64,000 nucleotides of DNA from Haloferula sp. BvORR071 (lineage in GTDB: Bacteria > Verrucomicrobiota > Verrucomicrobiia > Verrucomicrobiales > Akkermansiaceae), in contig NZ_BATP01000004.1 of NCBI RefSeq assembly GCF_000739615.1, positions 1-64,000 of the forward strand. The letters are read 5' to 3'. The translations under genes and the position numbers were made by a program. This document shows positions 17,918-25,634 of this stretch, piece by piece (positions within the stretch are counted from its first letter, which is position 1; the number at the start of each line of letters is the position of its first letter). Under the pieces are notes generated by a model. That model saw only the letters and a list, made by a program, of their open reading frames with translations. It had not been told where the DNA came from and made no database searches.

Positions 17918-18468
17918 GATGTGAGTGTTCACGAAGGCGGCCGTGATGGCGAGCGGTTCCGTGATTGTGCACAGTCGCGTCAACCTCAAAAGCGGAGTGA
18001 AAAACATTCGAAGTTTAGAACGCGATGAGGGCGTGAAATGGGTTGCATGCAGCGGGTAGCAGCCTAGGATCTCCCCCGACTGCTGTGTTCGTCCGTCAAG
18101 GTAGCGTGCCCGGACCGATGTATTAAAACGGGGAGAAAAAACCGAGTTCGTAATAACGGCCACGCCTTTACAGGACGGCCCTACAGAACCGGCACTCCCA
18201 CTTGTTGAGCAACTGGAACGTGGCTCACAGCGCCTAGGACGGCACAGCGGTTTTTCTTGTACGGATGGCAAGGGTAAGGCGGAGCCTTGCTGCGATCCCT
18301 TCGGGATCGAGTGATGGCGCGGCACGATTCCGGCGGTGTCGCTCGTTCCTCGCTCAACCGCCAGCTACTGTGGCTGTGATCCCTATCGGGATCGGGAGAC
18401 CTGCGGGTGCTGGACGAGGGGTGAAGCGGGGATCCACTATGCGGCTTGTGGCCGCCGAAGTGCGACGG
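17918..18468. other. Non-coding region with hairpin-rich repeat-like DNA
   Basis: About 550 bp between GH5 and the 3' end of mnmA without a convincing gene. The first part is the likely GH5 promoter region. Around 18145-18200 a segment with GGCC...GGCC inverted repeats has a mobile-repeat look. A three-hairpin element lies at 18291-18393 and is listed separately. Open frames crossing this region are low-complexity and without neighbours of the same type. Confidence 0.6.
18291..18393. repeat. REP-like element of three hairpins
   Basis: Two short palindromes with a GATCCC/GGGATC core, at 18293-18309 (loop TTC) and 18378-18393 (loop TATC), flank a third hairpin whose arms are GGCGGT (18332-18337) and ACCGCC (18357-18362). 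The inverted palindromes around a central stem-loop resemble bacterial REP/BIME elements. Only one complete copy is visible in this window, so family membership is inferred. Confidence 0.5.
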
Positions 18469-19557
18469 TCATAGACGCGCCGCTACCGACTCGAAGACGC
18501 CGCCGCCAAGAAGCCGACCGCCTTCGTAAAAGCCACAGATCTGGCCGGGGGCGACAGCACGTTGCGGACTGAGGAAACGGAGGTGGAGCTTGCCGTCTTC
18601 GAGCGGAGTGATGTGAGCGCGCTCGGCCCGGGCGCGGTAGCGGGGCTGGGCCTCAAGGTTCCGGGGGGAGTCGAAGCTGACGCCGAGAGTGGAAACGCTG
18701 CCGATGACGCACTCGCTGGCGTAGAGGCCGGGGGTGTCGCTCTCATCCCAGCCGACGACGAGGCGGTTGTTTTCCAGATCCTTGGCGACGACCACGTAGG
18801 CCATGCCCTCGCGTGGAGAGGCGACGCCGTGCCCCTTGCGCTGGCCCAAGGTGTAAAGGTGCAGGCCACGGTGTTCGCCCATGACCCGGCCATTCAGGTC
18901 AACGATCTGGCCGGGCTTGTCGGGGATGTAGTGGCGGATGAAGTCACTCATCTTGATATCGCCGATGAAGCAGATGCCCTGGCTATCCTTCTTGCCAGCG
19001 GTAGGGAGGTCGAAGTGGCGGGCGACTTCGCGGACTTCCGGCTTGAGCAATTCGCCGGCGGGAAAGAGCGCGTGGTCCGCTTGGAAGGCAGTCATGAGCG
19101 CCAGGAAGTAGCTCTGATCCTTGTTCGGGTCGGCGCCGCGGAGGATCGCGGAGTGGCCATCGGAGAGCGTGCGCTTGCGGGCGTAGTGGCCGGTGGCGAC
19201 GGTTTCGAAGCCCTGCTCGAGGGCGTAGTCGAGGAAGACGCCGAACTTCATCTCGCGGTTGCACCAGACGTCGGGATTCGGGGTGATGCCCTGGCGGTAG
19301 CCTTCGACGAGGTAGTCGACGATGCGCTCCTTGTATTGGTCGATCAGGTCGACGACACGGAATTCGATGCCGAGTTTGCGGGCGACGGCAAGGGCGTCTT
19401 CCAAGTCCTGCTCCCAAGGGCAATCGCCAGGAAGTCCCTCGGCGTTGATCCAGTTTTTCATGAAGGCACCGTAGACTTCGTGGCCCTGCTCAATCAACAG
19501 GGCCGCGGCGGCGGAGCTGTCCACCCCGCCGGAGAGGCCAACCAGCACCTTCGACAT
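18469..19557 (-). CDS. mnmA: tRNA-specific 2-thiouridylase
   Basis: 362 residues from ATG 19557. It thiolates U34 in the tRNAs for Lys, Glu and Gln using ATP and a sulfur relay. The PP-loop SGGVDSS is at 9-15. Catalytic cysteines are in NPDVWCNREMKFG (about residue 103) and QGICFIGD (about 200). The C-terminal beta-barrel ends with LRFLSPQRAVAPGQICGFYEGGRLLGGG. The length is normal for MnmA. The frame stays open upstream to 20199, but that part includes the heptamer repeat and antisense of the next gene. A divergent aldo/keto reductase lies beyond. Confidence 0.95.
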   Translation of the reverse strand: MSKVLVGLSGGVDSSAAAALLIEQGHEVYGAFMKNWINAEGLPGDCPWEQDLEDALAVARKLGIEFRVVDLIDQYKERIVDYLVEGYRQGITPNPDVWCNREMKFGVFLDYALEQGFETVATGHYARKRTLSDGHSAILRGADPNKDQSYFLALMTAFQADHALFPAGELLKPEVREVARHFDLPTAGKKDSQGICFIGDIKMSDFIRHYIPDKPGQIVDLNGRVMGEHRGLHLYTLGQRKGHGVASPREGMAYVVVAKDLENNRLVVGWDESDTPGLYASECVIGSVSTLGVSFDSPRNLEAQPRYRARAERAHITPLEDGKLHLRFLSPQRAVAPGQICGFYEGGRLLGGGVFESVAARL

Positions 19558-19602
19558 GCGGGGAGTGAGCCTCGAAAGTGGGCCGGTGCCAAGAGGGAGT
19601 AA

Positions 19603-19634
19603 GAGATTTGAAATCTGAAATTTGAGATTCGAAA
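19603..19634. repeat. Heptamer tandem repeat (ATTTCAA type)
   Basis: On the minus strand about four degenerate 7-bp units follow one another (AATCTC, AAATTTC, AGATTTC, AAATCTC). The AT-rich tract sits in the divergent gap between mnmA and the aldo/keto reductase and resembles the five-unit copy at 36182-36216. Confidence 0.6.
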
Positions 19635-19714
19635 CCGGGGACTTGGAATCCGGGGGCTCAAAAAAGGGCACGATTTGGACAGGCTGGAAGTTCGACAAGC
19701 GGGAGCGGCGTGGC

Positions 19715-20653
19715 ATGCTTGCCGGAATGACGCGTCGAGACAGCTTGCGGATTCTGGCTGCTGGGGCCGGCTGCGGTGGGTTCGCCGCGGGGGATGAATC
19801 CCCTGCTCCTGTTCCAGCCCCTGACCTTGCCGCGATGATTACCCGAGCGATTCCTTCCAGCGGCGAGAAGCTGCCGGTGATTGGCATGGGGACTTGGCAA
19901 AGCTTCGACGTGGCACCGGGCAAGACGGGACCGGTGGAGGAGGTGCTGCGGACTTTCGTGGAGCTGGGGGGCAAGCTGCTGGATTCTTCGCCCATGTACG
20001 GGCGCTCCGAGGAGGTGGCCGGAAATTTGATCAAGAGGCTCGGCCTCCGGGAGAAGGTCTTCGTGGCGACGAAGGTGTGGATCGAGGGCAAGGAGAAGGG
20101 CATCGAGCAGATGCAGGCTTCGATGAAGAAGCTGAAGGCCAGCCCGATCGATCTGATGCAGGTGCACAACCTGAAAGACGTAGCGGTGCATCTGGACACC
20201 CTGCGCGGCTGGAAGAAGGACGGCCTGGCGCGCTACCTGGGGGTCACGCATTATCTGGCTAGCGAGCACGCCGCGGTGGAGAAGCTGATGGCGGCGGAGG
20301 CGCTGGATTTCGTGCAGATCAATTATTCGGCTGCCGAACGGGAGGCGGAAAAGTCGCTGCTGCCATTGGCAAAGGATCGCGGCGTGGCGGTGATCGCCAA
20401 CCGGCCCTTTGCCGGCGGGGATGCGTTCAAGCGGCTGGCACCGACTCCCCTACCCGACTGGGCGAAGGACATCCAGTGCACGAGCTGGGCGCAACTGCTG
20501 CTGAAGTTCGTGGTCTCCCATCCGGCGGTCACTTGCACGATCCCGGCGACGACGAAGGTCCAGCATCTGCAGGACAATATGAAGGCCGGTGTGGGGACGC
20601 TACCGGACCAAGCTCTGCGGCAGAAGATCGCGGAGCTGATCCGGCCGGCGTAG
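19715..20653 (+). CDS. Tat-exported aldo/keto reductase
   Basis: About 312 residues. ATG 19715 has GGGAG 9 bases upstream; ATG 19727 (MTRRDSLRILAAGAG) is an alternative. The N-terminus carries a twin-arginine signal (TRRDSLRIL). The reductase barrel begins with LPVIGMGTW and shows the catalytic tetrad: Asp and Tyr in LLDSSPMYGRSEEV, Lys in VATKVW and His in LMQVHNL, followed by a degenerate NADP site near PATTKVQHLQDNM. Export by the Tat system would fit folding with bound NADP in the cytoplasm. The substrate is unknown; an aldose or ketose is likely given the sugar-rich setting. Confidence 0.8.
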   Translation: MLAGMTRRDSLRILAAGAGCGGFAAGDESPAPVPAPDLAAMITRAIPSSGEKLPVIGMGTWQSFDVAPGKTGPVEEVLRTFVELGGKLLDSSPMYGRSEEVAGNLIKRLGLREKVFVATKVWIEGKEKGIEQMQASMKKLKASPIDLMQVHNLKDVAVHLDTLRGWKKDGLARYLGVTHYLASEHAAVEKLMAAEALDFVQINYSAAEREAEKSLLPLAKDRGVAVIANRPFAGGDAFKRLAPTPLPDWAKDIQCTSWAQLLLKFVVSHPAVTCTIPATTKVQHLQDNMKAGVGTLPDQALRQKIAELIRPA

Positions 20654-20679
20654 GAGGCACTTGGCTATCGGGGACCTGA

Positions 20680-21480
20680 TCAGGAGGCGCTGGTCTTCAC
20701 CAGCAAGCCCTTGTCGCGGGCGGTGCGGAGGACGCTGGAGAAAAGCCAGCCTGCGAGGCCGAGGTAGACGGCATTCAGGGCGAGGGCGATGGAGAAATGG
20801 CTGAAGTCGAAGCCGCCGTTTTTGATCGCGCCGCGCATGCCTTCGAAGACGTGGGAGGGAGGCAAGCAGAGGGCGATATAGCGCATCCACTGCGGCAGGG
20901 CGCTCATGGGATAGAAGACGCAGGAGAAGGGCTGCACCATGAAGGGCAGCGCCCATGCGAGGGACTCCGCGCCATGACCCCAGCGCAGGATCAGCGCGAT
21001 GGAGGCGATGCCAAGAGCCCAACCGAAGAGCATGAGATTCGCATAGTAGGCGATGACGCCGAACTGGAGCTGGAAGAAATTGAAGTGATAGGCCAAGTAG
21101 GCGACGATGAAGAGCATGACCGCAGTAATGGCGACTCGCGCCAGCCCGACACCGAAGGTGGCGGCGATGTAATCGGTCATTCGCACCGGGGCGGCGAAGA
21201 TATTGAGGAGATTGCGGGTCCAGACGTCTTCCAGGAACGAAATCGAGACTCCCTGTTGGGAACGGAAGAGGGCATCCCAGAGGATGATGGAGGCGATCAG
21301 GAAGGAGATCTCACGGGCGAAGCCTCCGCTGCCCTGGGTCTGGAGGTAGACGGTGACAAAGCCCCAGACGAGCAACTGGACCAAGGGCCAGAAGAAGAGC
21401 TCGAAGGTCCGCATTGGGTTCTTCGCGTAGAGCAGCATGTAGCGGGTAAGCAGCGCGCGGATGACGGAGGGCTTGAACAT
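20680..21480 (-). CDS. ABC-2 type transporter permease
   Basis: 266 residues from ATG 21480 with about six hydrophobic segments, including ELFFWPLVQLLVWGFVTVYL, VAITAVMLFIVAYLAYHF and the C-terminal ALALNAVYLGLAGWLFSSVL. ALPFMVQPFSCVFYPMSALPQWMRYIALCLPPSHVFEGMR matches the conserved C-terminal motif of NodJ/ABC-2 export permeases. No ATPase gene is adjacent; the nearest ABC-2-type ATPase is at 38824-39570 and could be its partner. The frame stays open to 22227, but that is antisense to the next gene. Confidence 0.8.
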   Translation of the reverse strand: MFKPSVIRALLTRYMLLYAKNPMRTFELFFWPLVQLLVWGFVTVYLQTQGSGGFAREISFLIASIILWDALFRSQQGVSISFLEDVWTRNLLNIFAAPVRMTDYIAATFGVGLARVAITAVMLFIVAYLAYHFNFFQLQFGVIAYYANLMLFGWALGIASIALILRWGHGAESLAWALPFMVQPFSCVFYPMSALPQWMRYIALCLPPSHVFEGMRGAIKNGGFDFSHFSIALALNAVYLGLAGWLFSSVLRTARDKGLLVKTSAS

Positions 21481-21663
21481 GGCTGGAGGCGGGCAGGCGG
21501 ACCGGCGCTGAGATGAGCAGCGGGCGTGGGGGGAATCCAGCGCGGATCGGCGCGGGGGCAAGGAGAAAGAGCAGGCGGCGGGCGGTCTACCGCGGGGCCA
21601 CACCGGGCGGTACTTTTCTGGACGGATGGGCGGTGGGGCGGCGATAGTCCGGGTAAGGAACTT

Positions 21664-22509
21664 ATGAAGACTCCCCTTGCCTTCTTGGCCGGTGCCGCTG
21701 TGGGTGCCATCGCGATGTGGCTGGCTCAGCCGAAAGGACATGAGGCCGCCGCGGAAAAGGTCCCGGGCAAGGTCGAGGTGCCGCAGGTAACCCATACCAA
21801 CAGCAAACCGACCGAGGACGCACAGGATGGATTGCCGACGAAGACCAAGCGCCCGGCCGGCAAGGAGGAGGAAGAGCCCGACGCCGTGGTGCTGGACGAC
21901 AACGACATGAATTCCGCGGAAATGAGCGGGCTGCGGGAGGCGATGGCGAAGGAGCTGGGCGAGCGCAAGCAGCGTCGTATCGATGAGCGGCTTTCGGCGC
22001 TCAAGTCCCGCCTGAATTTGGATGATGCCACGGCGGCGAAGGTCAAGGCGCTGCTGGAAGCGGGCGATGAGGAGGAAGATCTGCTGCAGAAAGTGGCGGC
22101 CGGTGATGATCTGGAGCCGCCGCAGCCGGGCGAGGAGGCGCGGAAGCGTGCCGCTACCGAGCAGGAGATCGCGAAGCTGCTGACGCCGGAGCAGGCCAGC
22201 GCTTTTACACAATTCACGGCGGAGCAAAGGGAGAACCGGATCGAGGTGGCGACAGGTCGCGAGATGACACGCCTACAGCAGGAGCTCACGCTGACGCCGG
22301 ATCAGAAGGACAAGGTCTTCCAAGCCCTGAACCAAGTGGCGGCGAAGGAAGATGAGAGCGGCGGTCTATCGATCACCGCAGACGTGGAGGAGATGAAGGC
22401 GCGGCGACAGAGCCGACTGGACGCCCTGAAGCCGATCCTGACGGCGGAGCAGTATCAGGCGTATGAGCGGAGTTCGCAGTGGATGATCCAGATCCAAGAA
22501 GTGAAGTGA
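21664..22509 (+). CDS. Hypothetical membrane-anchored helical protein (281 aa)
   Basis: ATG 21664 with AAGGA 5 bases upstream. A short N-terminal hydrophobic segment (PLAFLAGAAVGAIAMWLA) serves as an anchor or signal. The rest is highly charged and helical: a Glu/Lys-rich linker (KRPAGKEEEEPDAVVLDDND), then repeated helix pairs with LNLDDATAAKVKALLEAG, LLTPEQASAFTQF and LTLTPDQKDKVFQALNQV. The pattern L(T/D)x(E/D)Q...LT.EQ resembles CpxP/Spy-like or LTXXQ-motif periplasmic proteins. That assignment is tentative; a periplasmic stress or scaffolding role would follow from it. Confidence 0.65.
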   Translation: MKTPLAFLAGAAVGAIAMWLAQPKGHEAAAEKVPGKVEVPQVTHTNSKPTEDAQDGLPTKTKRPAGKEEEEPDAVVLDDNDMNSAEMSGLREAMAKELGERKQRRIDERLSALKSRLNLDDATAAKVKALLEAGDEEEDLLQKVAAGDDLEPPQPGEEARKRAATEQEIAKLLTPEQASAFTQFTAEQRENRIEVATGREMTRLQQELTLTPDQKDKVFQALNQVAAKEDESGGLSITADVEEMKARRQSRLDALKPILTAEQYQAYERSSQWMIQIQEVK

Positions 22510-22580
22510 GATCTGGCGGGGCTGGAGTTATACCGAGCATCACGCATTTTTCACACTTCCAGGGTTTACGCCACGGCACG

Positions 22581-22601
22581 CGTGATCACAAAGTGATTAC
22601 G
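22581..22601. promoter_or_regulatory. Inverted repeat, possible operator
   Basis: CGTGATCAC (22581-22589), AAA, GTGATTACG (22593-22601) form a near-perfect dyad with one mismatch, directly at the GTG start of the di-haem peroxidase gene. The arm length and spacing fit a dimeric regulator. No regulator gene is adjacent. Confidence 0.35.
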
Positions 22602-23891
22602 TGAAAACCCATTCACTAATCCCCCCTTGCTGCGGTTCTTCTGGGAATCGCCAGCGGAAATGCGGCCACGCCGCCGAGACTGGAGATCGCCAGCCAAGGG
22701 CCCGAGATCGGGCTGACCGCCATGGACCGCGCGAACGGTTCATGGATCCTCCAATCCTCCCCCGATCTGATAACTTGGACCGATGTGGGGAATCCCTTCT
22801 TCATCCGGAACAGCTTTCAGCCGCTGGCAGAGCGTCCCAAGGCGGGACTCAAGCTCTACTACCGGCTGAGCGAGACGTCCTTCATGGCCTATCACAGCAC
22901 CGCATTCATGCTGGATCTGCCCCCCGCTCCTTACCCCTATGCCACGAAGTCGTCGGCATCGATGAAGATGGCAGGGGCGGGACTGAATGTGACCCTAAGC
23001 GACAAGACGGTCTTGCTGGGCCGGGTGCTCTTCTACGATCGCCGCCTATCGAAGGACAACTCGATATCCTGCTCGTCCTGCCACCTGCAGGAAAACGCCT
23101 TTGCCGACAAGGTGGCCTTCAGCCGCGGTCATCTGGGTGGCCTTACGGCGCGCAACGCGGCGCCACCCACCGACCTGCCTAGTTATAGCACCACGGACGG
23201 GCGGGTCTTCTGGGATGGCCGCAGTCGTTCGCTGTCATCGGCGGTGCTGGAGCCGATCTCTCATGCGGTGGAGATGGGGCTGAGCCAAGAGGAGTTGGTG
23301 GCAAAGCTGAGCCTGGAGCCCTACTACACGGAACTCTTCACCTCGGCCTATGGCACGGCGGACGTAACGGCCGCCAAGATCGGGACGGCACTGGCGCAAT
23401 TCTGCAACGCGATCCCGCGCTTCGACGCCAAGTATGACCAAGCTCGCTTGGGAACCGCGACCCTCACCGCCTCCGAGCAGGAGGGAAGCACACTTTTCTC
23501 TTCCAAGTGCATGACCTGCCATACCCTGACCGGAGCGCCGCGAACGCCCTTTGCGAACAACGGGCTGGACCTCGTCTATGCGGACCAAGGAGTGGCAATC
23601 CAGACCGGCCTCACCGCCGACCGGGGCAAGTTCAAGATCCCGAACCTGCGACAGGTGAGCCAAACCGGTCCTTATATGCATGACGGGCGCTTCAAGACCC
23701 TGCGGCAAGTCATCGACCACTACTCGGAAGGGATCAAGAACCACCCGAATCTCAGCTCTCCGCTGAGATCCACCGGGCCGATGCATTTTACGGAAGAGCA
23801 AAAGCAGGCGCTGGAGGACTTCCTCAAGACCCTGACCGATCCTGAGATCGCGACGAATCCTGCGTTTGCGGATCCGTTCCGGAAGAACTGA
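22601..23891 (+). CDS. Secreted di-haem cytochrome c peroxidase/MauG family, frameshifted at a C6 tract
   Basis: The main frame 22722-23891 has two CxxCH haem sites, SCSSCHLQENAF and KCMTCHTLTGAP, and the family end motif GPYMHDGRFKTLRQVIDHY. It lacks a signal peptide in its open part and is closed upstream by TAA at 22617-22619. The frame starting at GTG 22601 begins MKTHSLIP; removing one base from the C6 run at 22621-22626 joins it to a good signal peptide (MKTHSLIPLAAVLLGIA) and the main frame. So the gene is shifted by one base, by mutation, phase variation or sequence error. Between signal and enzyme lies a small domain with SWILQSSPDLITWTDVG, a pattern of exported verrucomicrobial proteins. 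Peroxidase function is periplasmic. Confidence 0.8.
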
Positions 23892-23910
23892 CTCGAGAAA
23901 TGGCCGGTCT

Positions 23911-23939
23911 CCCCTACCCCCGGACACGCGGGGGCGGGG
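23911..23939 (+). terminator. Possible GC-rich terminator hairpin
   Basis: CCCC..CCCCCG and CGGGGG.CGGGG form a stable hairpin 20 bp after the peroxidase stop. There is no proper T run, so termination is only a guess. It sits between convergent genes. Confidence 0.4.
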
Positions 23940-23993
23940 CTTCCGTAAGAGTCATGTGACGATCCAGAGGAAGGCCTGTCAGAACCGGCGCTG

Positions 23994-24929
23994 TTAGCGG
24001 CGGCGGCGAAGGACCAACAAGGTCAAGGTGGCCACGGAAAGCAGCGGGACCGAGGGCTCGGGGACGGAGACCGGACTCGGCAGGGAGCCGGTGAAGAGGT
24101 AGTTGTGAGCCTCGCCGTTGCCGTAGAGATTGCCCGCGATGAGGTTGCCCTCGACGTTGCCATTGCCGAAATTGACGGTGGCTTTCGGGGCAAGGATGCT
24201 TCCCTGGACACTGATACCATTGATCTCCAGCGAGGTGGCCTCGTAGAAATTGTAGAGCACGTTTTGGCGATTTGCCACACCAGTGCCGTCTCCATTGAGG
24301 TCCTGAAATTGGATGCCCATGTAGCGGAAGAGGTCTGTGGTGCCGCTGACATTCACGAGTATGGTGGAGCCCGCGGGAGCATCAATCGTTACACCCCACG
24401 AACTCGACAGCATGGAGCCGGAAAGGGTGAAGACATTGAGGTTTGGATCCGTGCCGATCAACTGAATGCCACCGTAGTTGTTGATGGTGGAACCGGTGCT
24501 GGTCAGATTGCTCCAGTAGGAAGAGGCGGTGAGCAGGTAGTTGTTCGTGGCGGTAAAGTCGACGGGGCTACCGTGGGTGATGCTGCCATTCGGCACCCCG
24601 AAGTTACCGGAGAGAGTGCCGCCATAGACAATATTGCCGTAGTGGACCTCGCCACCGTTGTAGGCAAGATTGCCGCCGACCACGAGGGAGTTGCCCGCGC
24701 TGGAAGGACTAGCTTGAAATTTACTACCAACGCCGTAGTTCGTGAGGGTGGCATTGCCGGCGACGGCAACGCGGCCCTCGGAGTCGACATTCGACTCCTG
24801 CATGGTGCCGAGGACATAGACGTTGTACGATGAGGCCGAGGAAAAGACGGTGGTGGCGTGAAGGCCAGTGCTGGTCGCAGCGAAAAAACAGACGAGCAAC
24901 GAGGGCACGAGGGTGCGATGCGTTTTCAA
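23994..24929 (-). CDS. Choice-of-anchor A family protein with PEP-CTERM-like sorting tail
   Basis: About 311 residues if it starts at TTG 24929 (KTHRTLVPSLLVCFFAATSTGLHA signal peptide); there is no ATG nearby and the frame runs to 25037. The mature protein is rich in Asn, Gly, Ser and Thr with beta-helix-like text (VVGGNLAYNGGEVHYGNIVY, VNFGNGNVEGNLIAGNLYG), typical of the choice-of-anchor A domain. The C-terminus has VPEPSVPLL, a hydrophobic segment and RRRR, a PEP-CTERM-type signal for exosortase sorting. It is probably a surface or matrix protein. No exosortase is in the window. Confidence 0.75.
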   Translation of the reverse strand: MKTHRTLVPSLLVCFFAATSTGLHATTVFSSASSYNVYVLGTMQESNVDSEGRVAVAGNATLTNYGVGSKFQASPSSAGNSLVVGGNLAYNGGEVHYGNIVYGGTLSGNFGVPNGSITHGSPVDFTATNNYLLTASSYWSNLTSTGSTINNYGGIQLIGTDPNLNVFTLSGSMLSSSWGVTIDAPAGSTILVNVSGTTDLFRYMGIQFQDLNGDGTGVANRQNVLYNFYEATSLEINGISVQGSILAPKATVNFGNGNVEGNLIAGNLYGNGEAHNYLFTGSLPSPVSVPEPSVPLLSVATLTLLVLRRRR

Positions 24930-25201
24930 GGGGTGGAACAGTTGGTCTGGGGTGAAGACCGAACGGGAAAGGAGACCGGCCGGGGGCGCTAGTCGAGCGG
25001 CAGGAGCCGCCGGGCTGCGGCGGAGGAGTAGTCGCAAAATCGGACATCTGCCAAGTGATTAAGATCAGCTAAGGATCAAAATCGGCCAAAATCAAAAAAA
25101 TGCAGAAGTGACTGCGTTTCAATCGCTACGCGATCGCGTGGGTTTTCCCGAATCCCGTCGCCTTGGCATGGCAAATGACCTTAAATGTCATCCTCTCTCC
25201 C

Positions 25202-25564
25202 ATGAAATCCGCCCCGAATGCGAAACGCTCGAAGCTCCTCTACGCGGGTCTTGCTCTGCTCATTCTTACGGCTGCGGCGGGAGTGCCGCTGGCGCTCAAA
25301 TGGAAGGAGGGCAACGATCGAGCGGCGTGCATCATGAACCAGCGAAATGTCCAGCAAGCCTATCGGGCTTACTCCTGCGTGAACGGGACGATCGGGGAGC
25401 CTGTCGACAAGTCAGAGATCATTGGCAAATATCTGAATGAGCCACACTGTCCTTCGGGAGGCACCTATCTTTGGTGTTCGAAGATGCCACCGCTGGGGAC
25501 ATTGGCCGCGCCCTGCTCCGATCCGAAACATGCGCTGCCACCGGAAGTCATCAAGGACTGGTAA
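25202..25564 (+). CDS. Hypothetical small membrane-anchored protein, pseudopilin-like (120 aa)
   Basis: From ATG 25202: a basic N-terminus (MKSAPNAKRSK), one hydrophobic helix (LLYAGLALLILTAAAGVPLAL), then a short exported domain with five cysteines. The region IMNQRNVQQAYRAYSCVNG and the C-terminal CPSGGTYLW resemble the globular part of verrucomicrobial type II secretion pseudopilins, where CPxGG recurs, but the usual prepilin peptidase site (G/A before FTLxE) is absent. Function unknown. It stands between a PEP-CTERM gene and GH16. Confidence 0.65.
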   Translation: MKSAPNAKRSKLLYAGLALLILTAAAGVPLALKWKEGNDRAACIMNQRNVQQAYRAYSCVNGTIGEPVDKSEIIGKYLNEPHCPSGGTYLWCSKMPPLGTLAAPCSDPKHALPPEVIKDW

Positions 25565-25634
25565 GCTCGCCGCGCATGCGCGCGCGTAGATCAGGCTCGC
25601 GGTGAATGTCTCCCGCTGATAGGGCTGCGACTCC

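Noticed and set aside
18562-19602. 346-aa plus-strand ORF opposite mnmA
   Set aside because: The minus strand holds the full MnmA motifs; the plus translation is Glu/Val/Gly-rich antisense text.
18469-20199. MnmA extended upstream to 576 aa
   Set aside because: The extra N-terminal part covers the heptamer repeat and antisense of the aldo/keto reductase; ATG 19557 gives a normal MnmA start.
22601-23182. Separate 193-aa gene starting at GTG 22601
   Set aside because: After the C6 tract this frame becomes random antisense-like text (NRQRKCGHAAETGDRQ); it is the leader of the peroxidase gene with a one-base shift.
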